A stretch of DNA of 64,000 nucleotides, taken from assembly GCA_036874045.1 (NCBI GenBank), contig CM072336.1:7592501-7656500 (forward strand), read 5' to 3'. The notes beneath the pieces were generated by a model. It was not told the origin of the DNA, made no database searches, and saw only the letters and a list, made by a program, of their open reading frames with translations. The translations under genes and the position numbers were made by a program. This DNA is from Cymodocea nodosa. Taxonomy: Eukaryota > Streptophyta > Magnoliopsida > Alismatales > Cymodoceaceae. Of the stretch, positions 10,216-20,300 are shown piece by piece; position 1 is the stretch's first letter; each line of letters opens with the position of its first letter.

Positions 10216-11742
10216 CTATTGAGAAATAAATTGCAGTAGACCTTGGAATTCAAATAAATATTTGATTTCTTGCATTCCATCCCAATTTACTGGTCTACTG
10301 TAAATAATGTCATAACCCCTTATTTCTTGGTATTTGGTATAAGCTTCCTGACTACATAAATGTACTTCATTCAAAATTGTTGTTTTAGTCGAGTCAGGAA
10401 GGTGACTTTGTTGTTCTAGAGGGGTTCGTACTTGCTCTTCCTCTAGCATAAGTTGCATTTGAACATTTTCTACAAATTCCTGAATTTCTATTTCTGTTTG
10501 TGGTAGTGAGCCAGCAGAACTCTCCACTCTATCTAGAATTCTTTCCATATATTGCTGAAGAGTTTCTTGCTCTTTAGTGGAATCTGTGAAATTATTTTTG
10601 TCCAAATGGCTTCTTTCATTCTCTTCATTTTCTACTCTTTCTTCTTCCTCCTGACTACCAATCTGTTCTGTTACTGTTCTTTCTGATTCTGTAACAGATT
10701 GGGATGGAGTCACAGGCAATTTAGTTTCTGCCCTAATTTCTGTTTCTTCTTGTATAGGCTGTAGACTAATTTCAGTCTAATTTTTTTCTTTTCTTTGCTC
10801 CTGCTGTTGTAGCTCCTCCTACTCCTCAGAATCGGATAGCAGGTTAATAAAAATTTTCTCCACAGGCCCTGTTGCTATTGGTATCTCAGATTTAATTTCT
10901 CCATATGTAGGCACTTTTTCTTTTCCCTTCTTTTTTCTGATTAGTTGTGCCTGTTCTTCCTCTTCATCTTCTGAAATTAAATCTACAAAAGTAGGCTCTA
11001 CAAGCCTTCGAGCCATAGGTACTGGCTCTTCCTATTTAACTTTTTCTATAACTGCTGGTCTCGAAGGACCAACTTCATCTCCTTTTGCAGCAGGTTTGGT
11101 AGTAGCTGCTGCCTGATAATGTTCAACTTTTATTTTGTATTGGGCCCTTATTCTTTCTTTGACTATTTTTCTCTTAATGGCATCATATAAAATATGTGCC
11201 TTAGCCGTAGCTATTTCTTGAGTATCACCTTGGTCTCTTGCTGTTTTGACCAAGCTAGTAAATTCTTTCTCTTCTTCTTCAATTCTCAGCCAAACAAATG
11301 CTAATCGTGGCAATGGCTCTATTGGCTAAACTGGAGGTCTTGACTGCTGTTCCTCAGGAACATGTCTTTTAGCAGTCGATTCTTCCTATTCTCTTGCTCG
11401 TTGTTGCTCCCATATTGCCTAGCTTCCTCGACCAGCAATGCGTTTCTTAAACCATAATCTGGCTTTACGTTGAATTAGCTCTAGGGCTACTTCATTGTTT
11501 GGCCAGATTTTTCTTTCTTGGCTAACTGCAATTTCAGTTGCCACTCTAATCCGTGTCTCCATTATCTATGGTATTTGTATTTCTAACACAACTAAAACTT
11601 TCCTCAAGTTAAAGAGTTCTGATTCTACCTTTTGTAGCTCTTTCTCTCTTGTTGTATTCCTGCTCTTTTGTCGCGTGTGTCATTCTTCAGATTCCTTCAG
11701 AAACTGTGCAATGTCCACTACATCTTCCCAGAATTCAAGCAT
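10216..11742 (-). pseudogene. Third ORF (post-pol) of the outer element: acidic, two SIM-like motifs, broken
   Basis: Reading on the minus strand, the frame begins at an ATG at 19612-19610 (MRKMT), is split after a few codons by the inner element, and resumes at 11742. Open pieces are 11032-11313, 10819-11016 and 10216-10719, separated by in-frame stops. The product is rich in Glu, Gln and Lys. It contains FVDLISEDEEEE and then FINLLSDSEE, each a hydrophobic core followed by acidic residues, as in SUMO-interacting motifs. The C-terminal piece has a likely coiled coil (about residues 50-100 of the 10216-10719 frame). No membrane segment or capsid domain is visible, so it is not a typical env-like protein. 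The position after integrase is where Athila elements carry an extra ORF. Confidence 0.6.
11738..11742. repeat. Probable decayed target duplication of the inner element, left copy
   Basis: agcat precedes the LTR start TGTTCGGG; tgcgt follows the other LTR at 19596-19600. Only three of five bases match. The flanks nevertheless join into sequence matching the uninterrupted copy at 15560-15600, so the insertion point is secure even though the duplication has mutated. Confidence 0.5.
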
Positions 11743-13609
11743 TGTTCGGGTTTTCCCAGAACTACATTAGAAAAACATGGATTTGTTACTTCTATTTTTA
11801 CTTAGTTAATTTATCTTTATGCCTATTCTTTCTTTTAGAAGTAAGCAAACAACCTTTAATACAATTTAGATATTAATTCCAATTTGTACTTTAACTGCAA
11901 GTGCACAGTGTCTATTGTATCAGTGTGCAAGTACAGGTCGATCCCATAGGGAATTGCTGACGAATTTAAGAAATGTTTGATTGTGACCAATTCAAATTTA
12001 TATTCAATAAGCACTCCGTTGAGTTACAGTTAAATCAACGGACTAAGTTCATTGAGTTATGGCTAACTCAATGGACTATCCTCGTGGACCTAAGTTAACT
12101 CCACAAGCCTGTCTCTTCTTTATAATACTGCTATTTACAGAGGAATTCGGCCAACCATTGGGCGATTCCACAGATTGTAAATAACATCAATTAAGCTTTT
12201 TAATGCTAGTTAACATTGGATTTATCATTAAGCAATACTAACATTCAGATGATTCAAACAGTAACCATTAAAATCTTTAAGTTGTTTTGTACGAACCAAT
12301 TTTAGTAAACTGTAAAATTAAAACTAACATAAAACAATCACAAAACTGATACAGATAACATTAATCACGATACAACACAAACAATACAACACTCAAATAC
12401 AACATACAAACAAAGATAAATTGTTTTTGGTATTTTTTTGTTTTTGATGAAATGGGCGAAAGGTGAAATGTAAAGTAATCTCACTTGACAGTAAATACTT
12501 CCGACACTACTTGCAACGCGATTACACCACTAAATATTAAACCACTTACAATTCTGTCTCCTCTCCCTATAGAATCGAGAGTCCAAAATTGCAAGATGAT
12601 CTCCTCTTCAGCATATAGGCATCAACCCAAAGCCAAGGCTAAAAGCTTTACGATCTCCTAAAATATGAGTCGGCGCTTGGTGAAAATGTCTTCCCTTCCC
12701 GCGACGCGATCACTCCTCACAGTGGTTGACAGACACTGTGCTTGGCTTGGAATCGACCCGACATCAGGCAAGTATCCTCACAGACCTCCGATGATTGGTG
12801 ATTATGGTGGTGATAACGATGGTTGGTGTGATACTTCGGAGAATCGCCGATACTGTCTGTAGAAAGCTCGGTGCTCCTCCTCTGTATACACTGGCCGTCC
12901 ATCGATCACACGAACCTCTTCTTTTTTTCTTCTTTTCTTTTATATTTCTTCAGTAGTAACTGCTTCTGCTTGAATGGTCAGTTGGATTTCCTTCCTTCTG
13001 ATCAACGGCGATGATTTCTTTCTCCCTACGCGATTGAATTCCTACGTGATACGTGCAAACGTGGTTTTTCCTTCCAACTGTCTGTTCCTGCAACCGCTAC
13101 AGTGGCATTTTAGAAAATATATAGTCCGTAGAGTTACAGATAACTCAACGGACTTTCTTCGTTGATTTAACTATAAAACACGTGCAAAAAATAACAACTT
13201 AAGTTTATAACGCTAACCTAACACGTTACCTTAATGTTCAATATAGCAACTCAACATGTACAGTTATGCTAACTTAACGAGTTATAACTTAAGTAAATCT
13301 ACCAGATCTCAACACGTGTACATCTGGAAATAAAATATTCCCTCTAAACATAACTGTTCGGCAATTTAAACATAACTATCCGAAATATCAGAAAATTCGG
13401 ATACTTAAGAATTTCACAGCCTGCAACTTACCGACAGTTCATAAATGTACTAAATTAACATTAATTCCCCAAAATTAAGTAGATTCTTCAATTAAAGCAT
13501 ATAACAGTGCAATTATAACATAATGGCTTAATTCTCATATGATAAGCTAAATATTATGCAATTAACCATCATTTAACCGTTAATAATATGTACTTTTTCA
13601 TTCTAACCA
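11743..13609 (-). repeat. 3' LTR (short form, 1867 bp) of the inner element
   Basis: Starts TGTTCGGG and ends TAACCA, followed by cttccctcatacctag, the reverse complement of a polypurine tract. It pairs with 17744-19595 and with the left LTR at 1612-3450 in inverted orientation. An antisense open frame (12665-12862) begins MSRRLVKMSSLPATRSLLT. Confidence 0.88.
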
Positions 13610-14246
13610 CTTCCCTCATACCTAGATTTTGCTAGTCCCTTAGCAAACTAAGATCTAGTTAATTGGTCTTTCAAAAACTACTAGAATTAATTCTTCCCCT
13701 TTTGTTTTTTTTCTTCTGTTTAACATAAACATATATTCTGTATGTTTCAGTAATCAACCTGCAAAGATATTTAGAATATATGTAAATTACATACAAAGTA
13801 TATCATCTTCATATAGGTGTTAATTATATTATCGTTTGTTCTTCTTTTCATCATCTGTAATCTTGAATTTTCCAATAAGTTTTCTAGAAGAAATTTCAAC
13901 AACATACGAATCAAAGTACTATCCAATTCAGTCTGATTAAGACAAGTAGAATAAAGAATTGTATTTCCATTAAACAACTACAAAAGTCAATTCCAGATTC
14001 ATATTTCAGCAATTCTAGATAATAGAAAATATACTCGATTCATAGGATATCTGTATTTCACAAAACACTAGTATCTTTTCATAACAGCATATGTTTTTTT
14101 TTTTTTTGTACTGGTCTACTGTAAATAATGTCATAACCCCTTATTTCTTGGTATTTGGTATAAGCTTCCTGACTACAAAAATGTACTTCATTCAAAATTG
14201 TTGTTTTAGTCGAGTCAGGAAGGTGACTTTGTTGTTCTAGAGGGGT
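13610..14246. other. Remaining 3' noncoding region of the inner element, with deletion junction
   Basis: 13610-14091 matches outer 6878-7390. After a T run at 14092-14107 the sequence jumps to the equivalent of outer 10285 (tactggtctactg), which is the end of the third ORF. The removed part includes the second polypurine tract and the F-box-like frame. Confidence 0.7.
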
Positions 14247-15590
14247 TCATACTTGCTCTTCCTCTAGCATAAGTTGCATTTGAACATTTTCTACAAATTC
14301 CTGAATTTCTATTTCTGTTTGTGGTGGTGAGCCGACAGAACTCTCCACTCTGTCTTGAATTCTTTCCATAATTTGCTGAAGAGTTTCTTGCTCTTTAGTG
14401 GAATCTATGAAATTATTTTGGTCCAAATGGCCTCTTTCAGCCTCTTCATTTTCTACTCTTTCTTCTTCCTCCTGACTACCAATCTGTTCTGTTACTGTTC
14501 TTTCTGATTTTGTAACAGATTTGGATGGAGTCACAGGCAATTCAGTTTCTGCCCTGATTTCTGTTTCTTCTTGTACAGGCTGCAAACTAATTTCAGCCTG
14601 ATTTTTTTCTTTTCTTTGCTCCTCCTGCTCCTCCTCAGATTCGGATAGCAGGTTAATAAAAATCTGCTCCATAGGCCCTGTAAAAATTGGTACTTCAGAT
14701 TTAATTTCTTCATATTCAGGCACTTTTTCTTTTTCTTTCTTTTTTCTGATTAGTTGTGCTTGTTCTTCCTCTTCATCTTCTGAAATTAAATCTACAAAAA
14801 TAGGCTCTGCAGGCCTTCGAACCACAGGTACTGGCTCTTCCTATTTAATTCTTCCAATAATTGCTGGTCTCGAAGGACCAGCTTCAGCTTCTTTTGCAAC
14901 ATATCTAACAACAGTTCTGGTAGTAGCTTCTTGATGCTATTCCACTTTAATTTTATATTGGGCTTTCAACTTTTCTACAGCCCTCTTTTTGTACAGTGTA
15001 TCAAACACCAGGTGTGCTTTAGCCACTGCCAAATCTTCTGATTCTCCTTGGTTTTTTCCAACTTGAACCAGTTCTACAAATTCTCTTATTTCTTCCTCAA
15101 TCGAAGGCCCCATCATTTCTGCTCGTGCCAATGGCTTAAATGGTGGAACTGAAGGTCCAGACTGCTGCTCCTCAGGAACAGGTCTTTCAGTAGTTGGTTC
15201 CTCCCGTTCTTCAGTTGCCTCTTCATTTTCATTCCTTTCTTGCTCCTAGATCGCCCATTTAGCTTGTCTATAGATTCGTCTTTTGAACCAGAGCCGGGAC
15301 TTACGCTGGATTAATTCTAAGGCAACTTCATTACTTGGCCTTATTTGTCTTTCCTTGCTTACAGCTATTTCTGTTGCTATTCTGATTCATGTTTCCATTA
15401 TTTGAGGTATTTGTATACCCATATCTACTAAATCTCTTCTAAACTTGAAAAGTTCTAATTCTACCTTATGTAGCTCTTTCTCTCTTATCGTATTTCTAAT
15501 CTTCTACCGCATGTGCCACTCTTCTGATTCCTTCAGAAATTCTAATGTATCAACAACATCTTCCCAAAGTTCAGGCGTCATCTTCCTCAT
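14247..15590 (-). pseudogene. Third ORF (post-pol) of the inner element: acidic, tandem SIM-like motifs
   Basis: The frame begins at the ATG at 15590-15588 (MRKMTPELWEDVVDTLEFL) and runs to about 14247, with a few stops, the first after about 29 codons. The largest open piece, 14247-14825 (192 codons), contains FVDLISEDEEEEQAQ near residue 10 and FINLLSESEEEQ near residue 54. A Glu/Gln-rich middle and a C-terminal coiled-coil-like segment (QETLQQIMERIQDRVE) follow. The upstream piece 14937-15131 has IEEEIREFVELVQVGKNQGE. The same protein is seen, more broken, in the outer element at 10216-11742, so the two motifs were present in their shared ancestor. Its role is unknown. SUMO binding is an inference from motif shape. 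Confidence 0.6.
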
Positions 15591-15821
15591 CGTGGAGTTA
15601 CACAACAGCTCTGATTTCTACTGTTCTAGATTCTAAATGATTTGCCAAATAATGCCCCTAAAACCCTAGGTTTTAGTTTAAATAAGCACTAAGTTTAGGC
15701 GGGTAATCGGGTCATTTCCCGAACCAAAGATTGCTATTTTATCTACGGTCTTAGCTACAATATTCTGTTGACTAACTCAAGACTTAATGGAGTAAGCTCG
15801 TTGAGTTAAGCGTAACTATGT

Positions 15822-16180
15822 TTAACTGATACTATGATTCGGTCAGACTTAAATATTTTTTATTTTTTATTTTTTTTTTGTTTCTTTCGATTGAACTGAT
15901 ACTATGTTTCGGTAAAACCAATATTTTTTTCTAAAAATTAATATACAATTTTTTGTTTCCAGTTTAACCGATATATGCTTTAGTCAGACTTAAATATTTT
16001 TTATTTTTTTACTTTTCTTTCGGTTGGACCGATACAATGTTTCGGTAAAACCAATATTTTTTCTAAAAATTAGTATACAATTTTTTTTTCCTGTTTAACC
16101 GATGCTACGCTTTAGTCAAACCTAAATATTTTTTAATTTTTCGGTCATACCGATGGATCCAATCAGTTGAACCGCAACTA
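15822..16180. repeat. Tandem repeat of about 130 bp between integrase and third ORF
   Basis: Units start near 15822, 15962 and 16092, each with 'taaccgatactatg--ttcggtcagacttaaatatttttt' and most with 'ttcggtaaaaccaatatttttt'. A shorter version occurs in the outer element at about 19960-20100. It is noncoding and T-rich. Confidence 0.6.
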
Positions 16181-16346
16181 TTTTTATGTTTTATATATAT
16201 TTTTAATGTTTATATATATATATATATATGAACCTAAAAACTGATTTCTTACTAAGTAAAACTCGAGTAGTCCTCTACTTTGACTTCTTCTATAATTCTA
16301 AAGGAGCTTTTTGGTGTTTTTAGAATAGGTTTAAGTCTTTGTCCAT

Positions 16347-17642
16347 TTATTTAAATATATTCTGATTTTTAGGATTTTCAATTTCAATAGCTCCATAAGG
16401 ATAAACATTTCGAACTATGTAAGGTCCTGTCCATCTAGATTTTAATTTTCCTAGAAGGTTATGGAGTCTAGCCATATAAAGATATACTTCTTGTCCTATT
16501 TCAAAGCTTTTTGGAATAATTTTTCTATCATGCCAGAATTTAATTTTCTCTTTTTCTCTTACATTACTCGAATAAGCTTCATTTCTAAATTCTTCTAATT
16601 CAATTAGTTGCATTTTCCTATTTTCAGCAACTTGATTTAAATTAGTGTTCAGAGTTTTTAATGCCCAATAAGCTTTATGTTCTATTTCAGCAGGTAAATG
16701 ACAACTTTTTCCATATACTAGCCTAAAAGGTGACATACCTAAGCTCATTTTATAAGTAGTTCTATAAGCCCAAAGTGCATATATTAATCTATTAGCCCAA
16801 TCTGTTCTAGTAGGATTTACTACTTTTTCCAAGATTAATTTAATTTGTTTGTTTGCACTTTCTACTTGTCCACTTGTTTGAGGATGATATGATGTTGCAA
16901 TTTTGTGGTTTACTCCATATTTCTTCATTAAGGCTTCAAAACTTCTATTACAGAAATGAGTTCCTCTATCACTGATAATAGCTTTAGGTATTCCAAATCT
17001 GGCAAATATATTTGTTCTTATAAATTGTATTACCACTTTGTTATCATTAGTTTTTGTAGGAATTGTTTGTTGTATATTTTGCAAGTTGTGCAGGTTTATA
17101 ACATTATAATTTTCATTGTCCTGTTGCAAAACTTGTATTTTCATTGCATTCAATTTTTTATTAATTCTCTTTATGGCTTTTTTAGTTTCGTAAATTATAT
17201 CCTGTTTAGGTTCTGAATATGCCTCCTTATAGTTTAACCGGTTGACTTCTTGTTGTTGACATACAAAGTGTTCCAGTTTGTCCAGATTTTTCTCTATACT
17301 ATGCTCCAGTCTGTCATAGCTATCCCAAACTTCAGTGTCTCTCATCATATCACACATTCTATACTGACCATCATTTGGGTAAACTATAGGATTCTCATAC
17401 TCGACTCGATTATATTGAGGATAATTCATTTGTTGTTCATGGGATCTAACAATCTGTAAATGTCTCAATTTCAAACAATCAGAAATGTCGTGTCCTTCAG
17501 AATTGCAGAATTCACATATGCTAATTAAAGGTTTCAGAAATATTTGAGCATAAGCATATGCCATATTCTCAATTACAAAAGAAAACACACAACTCTGACT
17601 ATTAAAATGAAACAGCTCTAACAGTTGCTTATATCTATTCAA
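16347..17642 (-). CDS. In-frame Gag-integrase fusion (431 codons) of the inner element
   Basis: One uninterrupted frame made by an internal deletion. Residues 1-190 are the C-terminal half of Gag, including a CCHC zinc knuckle (C43, C46, H51, C56: CEFCNSEGHDISDC) and a helical charged region. From about residue 195 (TKTNDNK) onward it is the integrase core and C-terminal region. It keeps D225 (SDRGTHF) and E261 (QVESANK), with the 35-residue spacing of DD35E. The HHCC zinc domain and the first catalytic Asp are gone, as are protease, RT and RNase H. It therefore cannot integrate DNA by itself. It ends at FK-stop where the outer copy reads FKVNG-stop. The open frame is striking because the outer element's genes are all broken. 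Whether it is translated is unknown. Confidence 0.75.
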   Translation of the reverse strand: MNRYKQLLELFHFNSQSCVFSFVIENMAYAYAQIFLKPLISICEFCNSEGHDISDCLKLRHLQIVRSHEQQMNYPQYNRVEYENPIVYPNDGQYRMCDMMRDTEVWDSYDRLEHSIEKNLDKLEHFVCQQQEVNRLNYKEAYSEPKQDIIYETKKAIKRINKKLNAMKIQVLQQDNENYNVINLHNLQNIQQTIPTKTNDNKVVIQFIRTNIFARFGIPKAIISDRGTHFCNRSFEALMKKYGVNHKIATSYHPQTSGQVESANKQIKLILEKVVNPTRTDWANRLIYALWAYRTTYKMSLGMSPFRLVYGKSCHLPAEIEHKAYWALKTLNTNLNQVAENRKMQLIELEEFRNEAYSSNVREKEKIKFWHDRKIIPKSFEIGQEVYLYMARLHNLLGKLKSRWTGPYIVRNVYPYGAIEIENPKNQNIFK

Positions 17643-17719
17643 TTCAATTCAATTTACTTCGATTCAATTCAATTCAATTTACTTCAATTCAATTCAATTC
17701 AACTCAATTCAATTTAATT
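17640..17719. repeat. Expanded 'attca' microsatellite next to the primer site
   Basis: Repeats of ttcaattcaa between the Gag start and the primer binding site. A shorter run is at the same place in the outer element (24905-24940), so the run has changed length between copies. Confidence 0.75.
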
Positions 17720-17736
17720 CCCCGACAACGGCACCA
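17720..17736 (-). other. Primer binding site for tRNA-Asp (inner element)
   Basis: The minus strand reads TGGTGCCGTTGTCGGGG, complementary to the 3' end of plant tRNA-Asp apart from two G-to-A/C-to-T changes at CpG sites. Seven bases separate it from the LTR end, as in the outer element. Confidence 0.8.
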
Positions 17737-17743
17737 TAAAACT

Positions 17744-19595
17744 TGTTCGGGTTTTCCCAGCACTACACTAGAAAAACTTGGATTTGTTACTTCTATTTTT
17801 ACTTAGTTAATTTATCTTTATGCCTATTCTTTCTTTTAGAAGTAAGCAAACAACCTTTAATACAATTTAGATATTAATTCCAATTTGTACTTTAACTGCA
17901 AGTGTACAGTGTCTATTGTATCAATGTGCAAGTACAGGTCGATCCCATAGGGAATTGCTGACAAATTTAAGAAATGTTTGATTGTGAACAATTCAAATTT
18001 ATATTCAATAAGCACTTCGTTGAGTTACAGTTAACTCAACGGACTAAGTTCGTTGAGTTATGGCTAACTCAACGAACTATCCTCGTGAACTTAAGTTAAC
18101 TCCACGAGCTTGTCTCTTCTTTATAATACTGTTATTTACAGAGGAATTTGGCCAACCATTGGGCGATTCCACAGATTGTAAATAACATCAATTAAGCATT
18201 TTAATGCTAGTTAACATTGGATTTATCATTAAGCAATACTAACATTCAGATGATTCAAACAGTAACCATTAAAATCTTTAAGTTGTTTTGTATGAACCAA
18301 TTTTAGTAAACTGTAAAATTAAAACTAACATAAAACAATCATAAAACTGATACAGATAACATTAATCACGATACAACACTCAAATACAACATACAAACAA
18401 AGATAAATTGTTTTTGGTATTTTTTTGTTTTTGATGAAATGGGCGAAAGGTGAAATGTAAAGTAATCTCACTTGACAGTAAATACTTCTGACACTACTTG
18501 CAACGCGATGCACCACTGAAAATTAAACCACTTACAATTCTGTCTCCTCTCCCTATAGAATCACGAGTCCAGAATTGCAAGATGATCTCCTCTACAGCAT
18601 ACAATCATCAACCCGAAGCCAAGCCTAAAAGTTTTACGATCTCCTAAAATATGAGTCGGCGCTTGGTGAAAATGTCTTCCCTTCCCGCGACGCGATCACT
18701 CCTCACAATGGTTGACAGACACTGTGTTTGGCTCGAAATCGACCCGACATCAGGCAAGTATCCTCACAGACCTCCGATGATTGGTGATTATGGTGGTGAT
18801 AATGATGGTTGGTGTGATACTTCGGAGAATCGCCGATACTGTCTGCAAAAAGCTCAGTGCTCCTCCTCTGTATACACTAGTCGTCCATCGATCGCACACA
18901 CCTCTTCTTTTTTTCTTCTTTTCTTTTATATTTCTTTAGTAGTAACTGCTTCTGCTTGAATGGTCAGTTGGATTTCCTTCCTTCTGATCAACGACGATGA
19001 TTTCTTTCTCCCTACGCGATTGAATTCCTACGTGATACGTGCAAACGTGGTTTTTCCTTCCAACTGTCTGTTCCTACAACCGCTACAGTGGCATTTTAGA
19101 AAATATATAGTCCGTAGAGTTACAGATAACTCAACGGACTTTCTTTGTTGATTTAACTATAAAACACGTGCAAAAAATAACAACTTAAGTTTATAATGCT
19201 AACCTAACGCGTTACCTTAATGTTCAATATAGCAACTCAACATGTACAGTTATGCTAACTTAACGAGTTATAACTTAAGTAAATCTACCAGATCTCAACA
19301 CGTGTACATCTGGAAATAAAATATTCCCTCTAAACATAATTGTTCAGCAATTTAAACATAACTATCCGAAATATCAGAAAATTCGGATACTTAAGAATTT
19401 CACAGCCTGCAACTTACCGACAGTTCATAAATGTACTAAATTAACATTAATTCCCCAAAATTAAGCAGATTCTTCAATTAAAGCATATAATAGTGCAATT
19501 ATAACATAATGGCTTAATTCTCATATGATAAGCTAAATATTATGCAATTAACCATCATTTAACCGTTAATAATATGCACTTTTTCATTCTAAACA
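17744..19595 (-). repeat. 5' LTR (short form, 1852 bp) of the inner element
   Basis: Starts TGTTCGGG next to the primer site and ends TAAACA at 19595. It pairs with 11743-13609. One small deletion relative to its partner lies at about 18375 (acaaacaatacaac missing). It contains palindromic blocks at 18015-18110 and 19110-19140, and the antisense frame 18651-18959. Confidence 0.88.
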
Positions 19596-20300
19596 TGCGT
19601 CATTTTCCTCATCGTGGAGTTACCCAACAGCACGGAATCGCTCTGATTTCTACTGTTCTAGATTCTAAATGATTTGCTGGATAATGCCCCCAAAACCTTA
19701 GGTTTAAGATTAAATAAGCCCTAAGTTTAGGCAGGTAATCGGGTCATTTCCCGAACCAACTATTACTATTTTATCCACGGTCTTAACTACAGTACTCCGT
19801 TGAGTTATAGTTAACTCAACGGAATAAGCTCGTTGACTAACTCAAGACTCAACGGAGTAAGCTCGTTGAGTTAAGCGTACTCAACGGACTCCCCGTACAA
19901 ACAGATATAATAATAAAAATACTACAGATAATAGTTTTTTTTTTTTTTAGATCTCGATTTAACCGATACTATGTTTCGGTCAGACCTAAATATTTTTTTT
20001 CAATTTAACTAATACTATGTTTCAGTAAAACCAACATTTTTTTCTTAAAATTAATATACATATTTTTTTATATTCCGATCATATCGATGGATCTGGTTGG
20101 TTGAACCGTAATGATTTTTATATTATATATATATATATATATATTTTTTTTTTTTTAATGTGTTTTTTTTTTTATAAATTTTTTTATATATAAACATAAA
20201 AACTGATTTCTTACTAAGTAAAGCTCGAGTAATCCTCTACTCTGACTTCTTCTATAATTCCAAAGGAGCTTTTTGGTGTTTTTAGAATAGGTCTAAGTCT
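19596..20300. other. Spacer between third ORF and integrase in the outer element
   Basis: It contains the first codons of the third ORF (ATG at 19612-19610), palindromic cgttgagtta/taactcaacg blocks at 19795-19890, 'accgatactatgtttcggtcagacc' repeats (19960-20100) and an AT/T-rich tract (20120-20190). It is noncoding apart from the ORF start. Confidence 0.55.

Larger units (their letters stand above)
11743..19595 (-). mobile_element. Inner, internally deleted Athila-type element (7.85 kb)
   Basis: Minus-strand element with 3' LTR 11743-13609 and 5' LTR 17744-19595, nested in the third ORF of the outer element. Its primer site is at 17720-17736. Compared with the outer element it has two large deletions. 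One removes protease, RT, RNase H and the start of integrase (outer 21024-24290) and joins Gag to integrase in frame. The other removes about 2.9 kb downstream of the third ORF, joining a poly-T tract at 14092-14107 to sequence matching outer position 10285. By eye the first 212 bases of its LTRs differ at about 6 positions, slightly fewer per base than the outer pair, as expected for the later insertion. It is non-autonomous. Confidence 0.9.

Noticed and set aside
10216-11742. Third ORF taken as an envelope-like gene
   Set aside because: Position after pol would fit, but there is no signal peptide or membrane segment; the protein is acidic and coiled-coil-like.
16956-17459. Plus-strand hydrophobic frames opposite the Gag-integrase fusion
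   Set aside because: Antisense shadows of the retroelement frame; T-rich complement of A-rich coding sequence gives spurious Phe/Leu-rich translations.
17999-18115. Regularly spaced palindromes that look like a CRISPR-type array
   Set aside because: The window is clearly plant nuclear DNA, the units are themselves palindromes without unique spacers, and they sit in LTRs of retrotransposons.
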